The notes beneath the pieces are model-generated. The model was not told where the DNA came from. It did not search any database and saw nothing but the letters and a program-made list of their open reading frames with translations. A stretch of DNA of 64,000 nt from Massilia sp. METH4 (GTDB taxonomy: Bacteria; Pseudomonadota; Gammaproteobacteria; Burkholderiales; Burkholderiaceae_D): NCBI RefSeq assembly GCF_037094685.1, contig NZ_CP146614.1, positions 4,278,001 through 4,342,000 of the forward strand, in the 5' to 3' direction. Positions 40,756 to 49,504 of this stretch are shown here, piece by piece. Position 1 is the stretch's first letter; each line of letters opens with the position of its first letter. The translations under genes and the position numbers were made by a program.

Positions 40756-41685
40756 ATGGTCGCACTGGTCATTGCGGAACACGACAACGCCGTCCTGAAG
40801 GCCGGCACCCTGAACACCATCACCGCCGCCGCACAGTGCTGCGGGGAAGTCCACCTGCTGGTTGCCGGCGCCGATGCCGGCGGCGTGGCCGAGGCCGCGT
40901 CGCAACTGGCCGGCGTGGCGAAGGTGCTGTACGCCGACGCCGCGCACTTGCGCGATGGACTGGCCGAGAACGTGGCAGCGCAGGCGCTGGCACTGGCACC
41001 TGGCTACAGCCATATCCTCGCGCCGGCCACGCCATACGGCAAGAGCATCCTGCCGCGGGTGGCAGCGCAGCTGGACGTAGCCCAGGTTTCCGAGATCACG
41101 AAGGTGATTTCGGCCGACACGTTCGAGCGGCCGATGTATGCCGGCAATGCGATCGCTACGGTGCAGGCGCTCGACGCGGTAAAGGTCATCAGCGTTCGCA
41201 CTACCGGGTTCGAGGCGGCGGGGCAGGGCGGCCATGCGGTCGTCGAACGCATCGCACCGGTAGCCGATACGGGCAAGTCGACGTTCCTGTCGCGTGAAGT
41301 TGTCGCATCCGCCAGGCCCGATCTCACCGCTGCCAGGACGGTGGTGGCCGGCGGGCGCGGCATGGGATCGGGCGAGGCGTTCAAGGTGCTGGAGCCGCTG
41401 GCCGACCGCCTGGGGGCGGCCATGGGGGCCTCGCGCGCCGCGGTAGACGCCGGCTTCGTGCCGAACGACTGGCAGGTGGGGCAGACCGGCAAGGTGGTTG
41501 CGCCGCAGTTGTACATCGCCGTGGGTATTTCCGGCGCAATCCAGCACCTGGCGGGTATGAAGGATTCGAAGACGATCGTGGCCATCAACAAGGATCCGGA
41601 AGCGCCGATTTTCAGCGTGGCTGACTATGGCATCGTAGGCGACTTGTTCGACATAGTGCCTGAACTGGTGCGCGCACTCGATTGA
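40756..41685 (+). CDS. etfA: Electron-transfer flavoprotein alpha subunit
   Basis: This 309-residue ETF alpha subunit binds FAD. The C-terminal signature [43 protein letters not shown] region is complete, including [28 protein letters not shown] precedes it. It pairs with the beta subunit 29 bp upstream. AAAGGCAATCTCATC precedes the ATG. No gene follows for 330 bp on either strand that can be supported. Confidence 0.95.
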   Translation: MVALVIAEHDNAVLKAGTLNTITAAAQCCGEVHLLVAGADAGGVAEAASQLAGVAKVLYADAAHLRDGLAENVAAQALALAPGYSHILAPATPYGKSILPRVAAQLDVAQVSEITKVISADTFERPMYAGNAIATVQALDAVKVISVRTTGFEAAGQGGHAVVERIAPVADTGKSTFLSREVVASARPDLTAARTVVAGGRGMGSGEAFKVLEPLADRLGAAMGASRAAVDAGFVPNDWQVGQTGKVVAPQLYIAVGISGAIQHLAGMKDSKTIVAINKDPEAPIFSVADYGIVGDLFDIVPELVRALD

Positions 41686-42019
41686 TCACCAGTGCGCCGC
41701 AGCACTGCTGCGACGGCATGACCGGAGCTGGTAGCGTCCATGGGTTCAAGCGCCTTGTGAGCCATGATGCCATGGTCTCTATTTCCGACAGTCGTGCGCC
41801 CACGAATCTGGTGACAAGTCGTTCCAGCACCGCTATGCACCTGAGGAACAATTCGGCAGCAAGGGAACGGCTTTCAACTCCGGTCGGCACATCTGGCATC
41901 GGCGCCCATGCAGTGATGTCGTCGCCTTGTCCACATGCTGGAGTATGGCTGCGGTACCACTTCGCATCACCATTTGCGATTTCTACGGTAGCCGGTCCTG
42001 CAGTGACTGGCGAAGCGGT
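41686..42019. other. Intergenic region, no gene recognised
   Basis: This is a convergent gap between etfA and the XRE-cupin regulator. Overlapping short frames exist on both strands without known domains or ribosome binding sites. No clear terminator hairpin with a T-run was found. Confidence 0.45.
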
Positions 42020-42637
42020 TTACTGCTGACTGGAGTTGGGTGGATAGATTATCACCGACAGGAACGTGATCGGACACTCGATCAACCGTTCCGGACCATG
42101 CGGCACTTCGCCGCGGAACGTGAGTGCGTCGCCTGGCGAGAGCACGTAAGTGCTGTCGCCGTGCCGGTATTCGATCTTCCCCGTCAACATGTAGATGAAT
42201 TCGGTGCCTGGGTGCTCGAAGGACGGGAAGATTTCCGATTCGTGGTCGATCGTGATCAGGAACGGGTCAAACGTCTTGTTCGGTCCCTGGTCGTACGACA
42301 ACAGATGGTAGGTGTGCCCTCGCTTGCTGCCGCGGCGCACCACCTCCATCGCCTCTTCCTTCCTCACCAGCTGGGCGCTGCCGCTGGGCATGTCGTAATC
42401 GCGGAACAGCGTGGCCATCGTCACGCCCAGCGCATGCGCCAGGCGCGACAGCGTGTCCAGGCTGGTCGCCGTCTGCGCGGTTTCGATCTTCGACAGCATC
42501 CCTCGGCTGATACCCGCCTTCTCTGCCACGTCCGCGATCGTCAGGCCATGCTGCAGGCGGATGCGGCGCACCGTATTGCCGAGGTGATGCGCCAGCGCAT
42601 CCCCATTACCGGCTTCACTCATTGTTCGTTTTTCCAT
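42020..42637 (-). CDS. XRE-family regulator with C-terminal cupin domain
   Basis: This protein of about 205 residues has an N-terminal XRE helix-turn-helix (VRRIRLQHGLTIADVAEKAG, then ISRGMLSKIETAQTATSLDT) and a C-terminal cupin_2 sensor (FEHPGTEFIYMLTGKIEYRH, then YVLSPGDALTFRG). This is the PuuR-like architecture, found in regulators of polyamine, amino-acid and amine catabolism. It is divergent from the glutamine synthetase-glxBCD-amt run, with a 215-bp AT-rich gap that carries dyads at 42741-42769. Repression of those genes until an amine or amino acid binds the cupin is the likely role. An internal ATG at 42622 is an alternative start. Confidence 0.87.
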   Translation of the reverse strand: MEKRTMSEAGNGDALAHHLGNTVRRIRLQHGLTIADVAEKAGISRGMLSKIETAQTATSLDTLSRLAHALGVTMATLFRDYDMPSGSAQLVRKEEAMEVVRRGSKRGHTYHLLSYDQGPNKTFDPFLITIDHESEIFPSFEHPGTEFIYMLTGKIEYRHGDSTYVLSPGDALTFRGEVPHGPERLIECPITFLSVIIYPPNSSQQ

Positions 42638-42740
42638 CCCCGAATCATCTCATACCTGCCAGCCACACCGAAGCGACCCCATGATCGCACATTATTTAAC
42701 ATAAGGAAAAAAAGTTGACCTATAGTGCTCTCGGTGTGCA

Positions 42741-42769
42741 TCATATGAAAAAATAGTTCATTATATGAA
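42741..42769. promoter_or_regulatory. Candidate operator of the glnA-like/glxBCD/amt genes
   Basis: TCATATGA at 42741-42748 and TTCATTATATGAA at 42757-42769 are two related dyads with ATGAA half-sites, 84 bp before the synthetase start. The surrounding DNA is AT-rich and probably includes the promoter. Binding by the divergent XRE-cupin regulator is inferred from position. Confidence 0.5.
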
Positions 42770-42852
42770 TCATGGCGGATCGCGCTGGCATGATTCCGAG
42801 GGTAATAGGTTTGTTTCTCGCGATAAATTTATTAACCGTACAAAGGATTGTC

Positions 42853-44181
42853 ATGTCTTCTTCCGACACCTCGCATTTTTTCGAGCAGCACGGCACGAAA
42901 TTCATCCTCGCCCAGTTCGTCGATATCCACGGTGCTGCCAAGGCCAAGACCGTGCCTGTCAAGCATTTCAGTGACATTACCGGTCGTGGAGCCGGCTTTG
43001 CCGGCTTCGCGATCACGGGCATGGGTATCGAGCCGCACGGCCCCGACTTCATGGCTGTTGGCGATGTGTCCACGCTGGGTAACGTGTCCTGGCAGCCTGG
43101 CTACGCCCGCATCGTCTGCGACGGCCATGTGGACGGCAAGCCATGGCCGCACGATCCACGCGTCGTGCTCAAGCGTCAGGTCGAGCGCCTGGCCAACCGC
43201 GGCCTGACGTTCTTTACGGGCCTGGAACCCGAGTTCTCGCTCCTGAAGCGCACGCCGGAGGGCGGCGTCGCGCCGTTCGACGACACCGACGTGCTGGCCA
43301 AGCCGTGCTACGACTACAAGGGCCTGGCGCGCGCCGGCAACTATCTGGAAAAGCTGGTGGCAGCACTGCAGGGCAGCGAGATCGACGTGTTCCAGATCGA
43401 TCATGAGGATGCCAACGGCCAGTTCGAGGTGAACTACACCTTTGCCGACTGCCTGCGCTCGTGCGACCAATTCATGCTGTTCAAGATGGCCGCGTCCGAG
43501 ATCGCCCATGAACAGGGGCTGATCTGCTCGTTCATGCCGAAGCCGTTCGCGAACCGCCCTGGCAACGGCATGCACATGCACATGTCGCTCGGCGACGGCA
43601 AGCGCAACCTGTTCGAGGACAAGAGCGACCGCCGCGGCCTGGACCTGTCGAAGCTGGCCTACCAGTTCCTGGCCGGCGTGCTGAAACACGCGCCGGCGCT
43701 GACCGCGCTATGCGCGCCCACGGTGAACTCGTACAAGCGCCTTGTGATCGGCCGCTCGCTGACGGGTGCCACGTGGGCCCCCGCGTACATCAGCTACGGC
43801 GACAACAACCGCTCGTCGATGGTACGCGTGCCGAAGGGGCGCCTGGAACTGCGCCTGCCCGATGGCGCGTGCAATCCCTACCTGGCCACGGCGGCCGTCA
43901 TCGCCGCGGGCCTGGACGGTATCGACAACGAACTCGATCCGGGCGATCCGCAGAACATGAACCTGTACGAGCTGTCGGACGCGCAATTGAAGCAGAAGGG
44001 CATCGGCATCCTGCCGCAGAACCTGCACGCCGCCGTAACGGCGCTGGCACAGGATGGCGTGATCCGCGAGACGCTGGGCCCCGTCATCGACACCTTCATC
44101 GAATTGAAGCACATGGAATGGATCGAATACATGCGCCATGTGTCGGATTGGGAATTGAAGAGCTACCTGCAATCGGTTTGA
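42853..44181 (+). CDS. Type III glutamine synthetase (GlnT / gamma-glutamylmethylamide synthetase-like)
   Basis: This 442-residue member of the glutamine synthetase family starts [25 protein letters not shown], typical of the GlnT/GmaS group and not of housekeeping GlnA. Active-site parts are [41 protein letters not shown] and [24 protein letters not shown]. Members ligate glutamate with ammonia or with a small amine, such as methylamine in GmaS. The ATG at 42853 has AAGGA at good spacing; 27 extra codons upstream are unlikely. The following glxBCD-type genes form the set that makes N-methylglutamate in methylotrophs, which favours an amine substrate. Confidence 0.88.
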   Translation: MSSSDTSHFFEQHGTKFILAQFVDIHGAAKAKTVPVKHFSDITGRGAGFAGFAITGMGIEPHGPDFMAVGDVSTLGNVSWQPGYARIVCDGHVDGKPWPHDPRVVLKRQVERLANRGLTFFTGLEPEFSLLKRTPEGGVAPFDDTDVLAKPCYDYKGLARAGNYLEKLVAALQGSEIDVFQIDHEDANGQFEVNYTFADCLRSCDQFMLFKMAASEIAHEQGLICSFMPKPFANRPGNGMHMHMSLGDGKRNLFEDKSDRRGLDLSKLAYQFLAGVLKHAPALTALCAPTVNSYKRLVIGRSLTGATWAPAYISYGDNNRSSMVRVPKGRLELRLPDGACNPYLATAAVIAAGLDGIDNELDPGDPQNMNLYELSDAQLKQKGIGILPQNLHAAVTALAQDGVIRETLGPVIDTFIELKHMEWIEYMRHVSDWELKSYLQSV

Positions 44182-44207
44182 CGAATTTTCGAGAAAGGAC
44201 TGACACC

Positions 44208-45116
44208 ATGTGTGGAATCGTGGGACTGCTGGTGAAGACACCGGCACTGAGGGAACGGCTGGGGGAGTTGATGATGCCGATGCTGATCGGGATGACGGAG
44301 CGGGGGCCCGATTCGGCCGGCCTCGCCGTGTTCACCGATCCGCTGGCCGGCACCCTGCGCCAGTACAGCATCTACTCCGGCCTGATTGAAGGGGGCGACC
44401 GGTTCGACTGGAGCGCGCTCGCCAGCCAATTGCAGGGGCACAGCGATAGCCGCGTCACCGTGGAAGCGAAGGGCAACCATGGCGTGATCAAGGCTTCCAT
44501 CGCGCCGGCGCCGTTCAAGGAGTGGCTGGCCGCGACCTGCCCTGGCCTGTTCCTGCTGTCGGCCGGCCGCTCCATTGAGCTGTACAAGGATATCGGCACG
44601 CCGGCCGAAGTGGCCGAGCGCTACCGCTTCAGCGCACTGAAGGGCACCCACCTGGTCGGCCATACCCGCATGGCGACGGAATCGGCCGTGACGCCGGACC
44701 GCGCCCACCCGTTCACGGCCGGCGAGGATTTCTGCCTCGTGCACAACGGCTCGCTGTCGAATCCGAACGCGATTCGTCGCAAGCTGCAGCCACTCGGCAT
44801 CCATTTCGAGACGGACAACGACACCGAGGCGGCGTGCCGCTTCATCGAATGGCGCATGCGCGAAGGCGACGACCTTGAACGCGCGCTGCAGGCGGCGTTC
44901 AAGGAACTGGACGGCTTCTATACGCTGCTGATGGGTACCGCCGACAAGCTCGCCTTGGTACGCGACCCGTTCGCCTGCAAGCCGGCCGTGGTGGCCGAGA
45001 CCGACGACTACGTGGCGATCGCTTCCGAGTTCCGCTCGCTGGCGCACCTGCCCGATGTGAAGAACGCTCATGTATTCGAGCCCGCACCTGAGGAGATGTA
45101 CGTATGGACAATCTGA
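44208..45116 (+). CDS. glxB: Class II glutamine amidotransferase, GlxB/MgsA-like
   Basis: This 302-residue N-terminal-nucleophile amidotransferase starts MCGIVGLLVK, so Cys2 becomes the catalytic N-terminal residue. HTRMATES and FCLVHNGSLSNP are the substrate-binding motifs, and ETDNDTEAACRFIEWRM follows. It corresponds to the amidotransferase domain of glutamate synthase as a separate protein, as in GlxB and N-methylglutamate synthase subunit A. It releases the amino or methylamino group from a glutamine-type amide. It begins 26 bp after the synthetase and overlaps the next gene by 13 bp. Confidence 0.88.
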   Translation: MCGIVGLLVKTPALRERLGELMMPMLIGMTERGPDSAGLAVFTDPLAGTLRQYSIYSGLIEGGDRFDWSALASQLQGHSDSRVTVEAKGNHGVIKASIAPAPFKEWLAATCPGLFLLSAGRSIELYKDIGTPAEVAERYRFSALKGTHLVGHTRMATESAVTPDRAHPFTAGEDFCLVHNGSLSNPNAIRRKLQPLGIHFETDNDTEAACRFIEWRMREGDDLERALQAAFKELDGFYTLLMGTADKLALVRDPFACKPAVVAETDDYVAIASEFRSLAHLPDVKNAHVFEPAPEEMYVWTI

Positions 45117-45796
45117 CTTTCGACCTGGCCGCCACCCCGTTGCGCGAGGTGAACGGCTTCCTGCACAAGCAGGCCCGCGAACTGGAAGGGGCCACCGTGG
45201 CAGTGCTGAACCCGAACGGCGCGCACAACATCGCAGTGGGCCTGAACACTCCGGTGAACGTGGAGATCATGGGGCATGCCGGTTACTATGCCGCCGGCAT
45301 GAACCAGCTGGCCAACGTGACCGTGAACGGCAGCGCTGGCACCGGTGTCGCGGAAAACATGATGAGCGGGAAGGTGCACGTGAAGGGCTTTGCCTCTAAC
45401 GCGGCCGGTGCTACGGCGCAGGGCGGCCTGCTTGTGATCGATGGCGACGCGGGTCTTCGGTGCGGCATTTCGCTGAAAGGCGCGGACATCGTCGTTGGCG
45501 GTTCCGTCGGCAGCTTCTCAGGTTTCATGGCCCAAGCTGGCAACCTGGTGGTCTTGGGCGACGCGGGCGAAGCGCTCGGCGACTCGCTGTACGAGGCCCG
45601 CATCTTCGTTCGCGGATCCGTGAAAAGCCTGGGCGCCGATTGCGAGAAGAAGGCGATGCAGGCCGAAGACCGCGCGATCCTGGCCACCTTGCTGGAACGC
45701 GCCGGTCATGGCGACCTGGATCCCGATGCCTTCACGCTGTACGGTTCGGCCCGCACCCTCTACAACTTCCACGTCGATAACGCAGGAGCATACTGA
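45104..45796 (+). CDS. glxC: GXGXG-domain protein, GlxC/MgsB-like
   Basis: This 230-residue protein is made of the right-handed beta-helix found at the C-terminus of glutamate synthase (GXGXG domain). Repeats such as VEIMGHAGYYAAGMNQLANVT, GGLLVIDGDAG and GNLVVLGDAGEALGDSLYEAR show the glycine-rich turns. It matches GlxC and N-methylglutamate synthase subunit B, which are structural and couple the amidotransferase to the FMN subunit. It overlaps both neighbours (13 bp and 1 bp), consistent with a fixed complex. Confidence 0.88.
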   Translation: MDNLTFDLAATPLREVNGFLHKQARELEGATVAVLNPNGAHNIAVGLNTPVNVEIMGHAGYYAAGMNQLANVTVNGSAGTGVAENMMSGKVHVKGFASNAAGATAQGGLLVIDGDAGLRCGISLKGADIVVGGSVGSFSGFMAQAGNLVVLGDAGEALGDSLYEARIFVRGSVKSLGADCEKKAMQAEDRAILATLLERAGHGDLDPDAFTLYGSARTLYNFHVDNAGAY

Positions 45797-47127
45797 TGAG
45801 CGACAACCATACCCCCAAGACACTGCCACGATTCTCGGCCACGTTCGACCCTCACACCTTGGCGGAGATCCGCCGTGCCGCCGCCACCGGCATCTATGAC
45901 ATCCGCGGCGCTGGCACCAAGCGCAAACTGCCGCATTTCGACGACCTGCTGTTCCTGGGCGCCTCGATCAGCCGGTACCCGCTGGAAGGCTACCGCGAAA
46001 AATGCGGCACCGACGTGGTGCTGGGAACGCGCTTTGCGAAGAAGCCGATCCACCTGAAGACGCCGATCACGATCGCCGGCATGAGCTTTGGAGCCCTGAG
46101 TGGCCGGGCGAAGGAAGCGCTGGGCCGCGGTGCCTCGCTGGCTGGCACCAGTACCACCACGGGCGACGGCGGCATGACGCCGGAAGAGCGTGGCCAGTCG
46201 CAGATGCTGGTCTACCAGTACCTCCCGTCGCGCTACGGCATGAACCCGGACGACCTGCGCAAGGCCGACGCGATCGAGGTCGTAATCGGCCAGGGCGCCA
46301 AGCCTGGTGGTGGTGGCATGCTGCTAGGCCAGAAGATCAGCCCTCGCGTGGCGAAGATGCGCTGCCTGCCGCAGGGGATCGACCAGCGCTCGGCCTGCCG
46401 CCACCCCGACTGGACCGGCCCGGACGACCTGGAAATCAAGATCGCCGAGCTGCGCGAGATCACCGATTGGGAAAAGCCGATCTACGTGAAGGTGGGCGCC
46501 ACGCGGCCTTACTACGACACGGCGCTGGCCGTGAAGGCGGGCGCGGATGTGATCGTCCTTGACGGCATGCAGGGCGGCACGGCTGCAACGCAGGAAGTGT
46601 TCATCGAGCACGTGGGCATCCCGATCCTTGCGGCGATCCGCCCCGCAGTACAGGCGCTGCAGGACCTGAACATGCACCGCAAGGTGCAGCTGATCGTCTC
46701 TGGCGGCATCCGCAACGGTGCGGACGTGGCCAAGGCGCTGGCACTGGGCGCCGACGCGGTAGCGATCGGTACGGCGGCCCTCGTCGCGCTGGGTGACAAC
46801 GACCCGCAACTGGAAGCGCAATACGCTGCCCTGGGCTCCGCGGCCGGCGCCTACGACGACTGGCACGAAGGCCGCGACCCGGCTGGTATTACCACGCAGG
46901 ACCCGGCGCTGGCCGAACGGCTCGACCCCGTGCTGGCCGGCCGCCGCCTGGCCAACTACCTCGCCGTCATGACGATGGAAGCACAGGTCATTGCCCGTGC
47001 CTGCGGTAAGTCGCATCTGCACAACCTGGAACCGGAAGACCTCGTGGCGCTGACGATGGAGTCGGCGGCGATGGCGCAGGTACCGTTGGCGGGGACCGGC
47101 TGGATACCAGGCAAGACGGGGTTCTGA
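45796..47127 (+). CDS. glxD: FMN-binding glutamate synthase-like protein, GlxD/MgsC-like
   Basis: This 443-residue protein has the FMN-binding TIM barrel of glutamate synthase. Diagnostic stretches are TPITIAGMSFGALSGRAKEAL, STTTGDGGMTPEER, QGAKPGGGGMLLGQKISP, and the phosphate-binding end IVSGGIRNGADVAKALALGA. In the three-subunit N-methylglutamate synthase this subunit joins the released amine to 2-oxoglutarate and reduces the product. The ATG overlaps the glxC stop (TGATG). With the synthetase and the two preceding subunits it makes a complete set. Confidence 0.88.
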   Translation: MSDNHTPKTLPRFSATFDPHTLAEIRRAAATGIYDIRGAGTKRKLPHFDDLLFLGASISRYPLEGYREKCGTDVVLGTRFAKKPIHLKTPITIAGMSFGALSGRAKEALGRGASLAGTSTTTGDGGMTPEERGQSQMLVYQYLPSRYGMNPDDLRKADAIEVVIGQGAKPGGGGMLLGQKISPRVAKMRCLPQGIDQRSACRHPDWTGPDDLEIKIAELREITDWEKPIYVKVGATRPYYDTALAVKAGADVIVLDGMQGGTAATQEVFIEHVGIPILAAIRPAVQALQDLNMHRKVQLIVSGGIRNGADVAKALALGADAVAIGTAALVALGDNDPQLEAQYAALGSAAGAYDDWHEGRDPAGITTQDPALAERLDPVLAGRRLANYLAVMTMEAQVIARACGKSHLHNLEPEDLVALTMESAAMAQVPLAGTGWIPGKTGF

Positions 47128-47272
47128 GACTGGCGGAATGAGAGCGCAACAGGCGCCGTACCGCCAGGGAAGAGGAAGGAGACCACCAGCGTGCCCGTCC
47201 GGGTGGCGCACGCTGGCCGGCCGGCGCCCGCGTCGGCATGCGACCCGTCGATATCGATCAAAGGAGCATTGC

Positions 47273-48649
47273 ATGAAGCGCTTTATCGGCATGGCCTTGT
47301 TTACTTCCCTCGGCTGCTGGTCCGCCTGCGCCTTCGCCCAGGGACCGGTGGATAAGGGCGATATCACCTGGATCATGGTGGCCACGGTGCTGGTGATCCT
47401 GATGGCGGTGCCCGGTCTTGCCATCTTCTACGGCGGCCTGGTGCGTAGCAAGAACACGGTGTCGGTCCTGACCCAGACCTTCGCCATCTTCGCCGTCATC
47501 GGCACGCTGTGGGCCATCTACGGCTATTCACTGGCGTTCACCGAAGGGAACGCCTTCATCGGCGGCACGGGCCGGCTGTTCCTGCAAGGCGTGTCCGTGG
47601 ACAGCCTGGCGGCCACGTTCAGCAAGGGCGTGGCCGTGCCCGAATTCGCCTACATCGCCTTCCAGATGACGTTCGCGGCGATCACGCCCGCGATCATCAT
47701 CGGCGGCATCGCCGAGCGGGCGAAGTTCGGCGCCGTGCTGGCCTTCGTGGTGCTGTGGTTCACGTTCTCCTATCTGCCGCTGGCGCACATGGTCTGGTTT
47801 TGGGCCGGCCCGGATGCGTACACCGATCCGCAGGCGGCCGAAGCGGCCACCGCCATGGCCGGCTTCCTGTTCCAGCGCGGCGCGCTCGACTTCGCCGGCG
47901 GCACGGTAGTGCACATCAACTCGGCGGTGGCCGCGCTGGTGTGCGCCTTTTTGATCGGCAAACGTACCGGCTACGGCCGCGAGAACATGCCGCCGCACAG
48001 CCTGGCGATGACGCTGATCGGCGGTTCGCTGCTGTGGGTCGGCTGGTTCGGCTTCAACGTGGGCTCGAACCTGGAAGCCAACGGCCCCGCGACGCAGGCC
48101 TTCCTGAACACGTTCATTGCTGCCTGTGCCGCCGGCACCAGCTGGATGGCGGGGGAATGGCTCGTCAAGGGCAAGCCGTCGCTGCTCGGCGTGGTGTCCG
48201 GCTCGATCGGCGGACTGGTCGTGATCACGCCGGCCTGCGGCTTTGTCGGTCCAATGGGCGCCTTGTTCATGGGCCTCGCCGGCGGCATCGTCTGCCTATG
48301 GGGCGTGACGGGCCTCAAACGCCTGCTGGGCGCCGACGATTCGCTTGATGTGTTCGGCATCCATGGCGTGGGTGGCATCTTTGGTGCGTTGCTCACCGGT
48401 GTGTTCGCGGCCCCTGAACTGGGGGGCACGGGTGTGTACGACTACGTGGCGAACAAGATCGGTACATACAGCATGGGCGCACAGGTCATGGCCCAAGCCG
48501 AGGGCGTGGTAATCACGCTGGGCTGGTCCGGATTTGTTTCCCTGGTGGCTTTCAAACTGGTGAACATGATCGCTGGATTCCGCGTGCCGGTCGAGCAGGA
48601 ACGAGAAGGGTTGGACTTGGCTTCACATGGAGAGACGGCTTATCACTAA
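47273..48649 (+). CDS. amt: Ammonium transporter (Amt family)
   Basis: This Amt/MEP/Rh channel of about 458 residues has a cleaved N-terminal signal (ACAFAQGP) and eleven membrane helices. The pore histidines lie in VVHINSAVAALV and FGIHGVGGIFGALLTG. YGGLVRSKNTVSVLTQTF and FAYIAFQMTFAAITPAIIIGG are family hallmarks. AAAGGAGC precedes ATG 47273, and the ORF upstream is not needed. It is 145 bp after glxD. No glnK (PII) gene, the usual partner, is adjacent, so uptake of a small amine such as methylammonium for the upstream enzymes is a reasonable alternative to a general nitrogen role. Confidence 0.93.
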   Translation: MKRFIGMALFTSLGCWSACAFAQGPVDKGDITWIMVATVLVILMAVPGLAIFYGGLVRSKNTVSVLTQTFAIFAVIGTLWAIYGYSLAFTEGNAFIGGTGRLFLQGVSVDSLAATFSKGVAVPEFAYIAFQMTFAAITPAIIIGGIAERAKFGAVLAFVVLWFTFSYLPLAHMVWFWAGPDAYTDPQAAEAATAMAGFLFQRGALDFAGGTVVHINSAVAALVCAFLIGKRTGYGRENMPPHSLAMTLIGGSLLWVGWFGFNVGSNLEANGPATQAFLNTFIAACAAGTSWMAGEWLVKGKPSLLGVVSGSIGGLVVITPACGFVGPMGALFMGLAGGIVCLWGVTGLKRLLGADDSLDVFGIHGVGGIFGALLTGVFAAPELGGTGVYDYVANKIGTYSMGAQVMAQAEGVVITLGWSGFVSLVAFKLVNMIAGFRVPVEQEREGLDLASHGETAYH

Positions 48650-49504
48650 ACGGCCAGCTTTTTGACGCATCTACGGTGTTGGAAGACGTACCGCTTGGAG
48701 CGGGACGCAGAAGGCATGGCGTCGCAGCCTGTTTGTTCGGTGTGCCGAGCATGAGGGCTTGGTCCCCGGTATGTCTGGCCTGCCCGCTGCAACGTTCGCT
48801 CCACGTCGTCGAAGTCCTTGCATGACCTTTTCACTCTTTGCAAATGACGGCGATGAGCCTCACCGATCACTGAACTGAATAGGTGGATGGACAAGGCTTC
48901 CGACATGTAGATGCATCATTGCAACTTGCCTTTTCGTAAGCGGGCTCGGCAGGTATGGCGTACGTATGTCGACCGCATTCATGTACTGGCATGTCGTGGG
49001 AACTAAAAAATTCTGCGAGAAGCCCCCACGAGTCATGTTATGGTATACCATAATACCAACGGGTGCTGATGTGTTCCCGTCGGTATCCGAGCGATGTAAT
49101 GCAGCGTCTAAACCCGAGGTGTTCGGGTTTTACCAAAAAATTTCCGATATGAAAATATATGCGTGGGTTGGCCTCGACTCAAGAACTGCACTTTCGCATC
49201 GACGCGGTGAAGGTAAGTGCAGAAGCTGACCCGGGCCGCAATGCGATGAGTTCCAACAGTAAAAGTACATGGCATAGACCGTTGACTTACTGATCGCGTG
49301 GGCAATTTATTGAGTGCCTGTGGAATCGGATATCAAAACTAGAAGTCAGGGCGGTGCGCCGCGAACGATTAATTCATTCTTCGTCCGCAATCCACCGACC
49401 CGCCAATGCAATGAAGTCCGGCCGTCGGACGATCCGGCTTTACCTGCGAGCTTTGATGAGCGAGGAGGTCATAGTCAATCTATCAAGTTGGATATGGAGA
49501 CACC
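48650..49504. other. Intergenic region with GntR-type operator
   Basis: About 850 bp have no convincing gene. A minus-strand frame of 86 codons (48646-48906) and a few short plus-strand frames show no known domain. The stretch 48900-49200 is AT-rich and holds the palindrome at 49038-49053, followed by presumed promoter and leader sequence for the NCS1 transporter gene. Confidence 0.45.
49038..49056. promoter_or_regulatory. GntR/FCD-type operator, copy 1
   Basis: TTATGGTATACCATAA is a perfect 16-nt palindrome, and the 17-mer ATGGTATACCATAATAC (49040-49056) recurs exactly at 51192-51208. GTATAC cores are common in operators of FadR/FCD-subgroup GntR regulators, and a gene for one is at 59272. 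This copy is about 450 bp before the NCS1 transporter gene. Confidence 0.75.
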
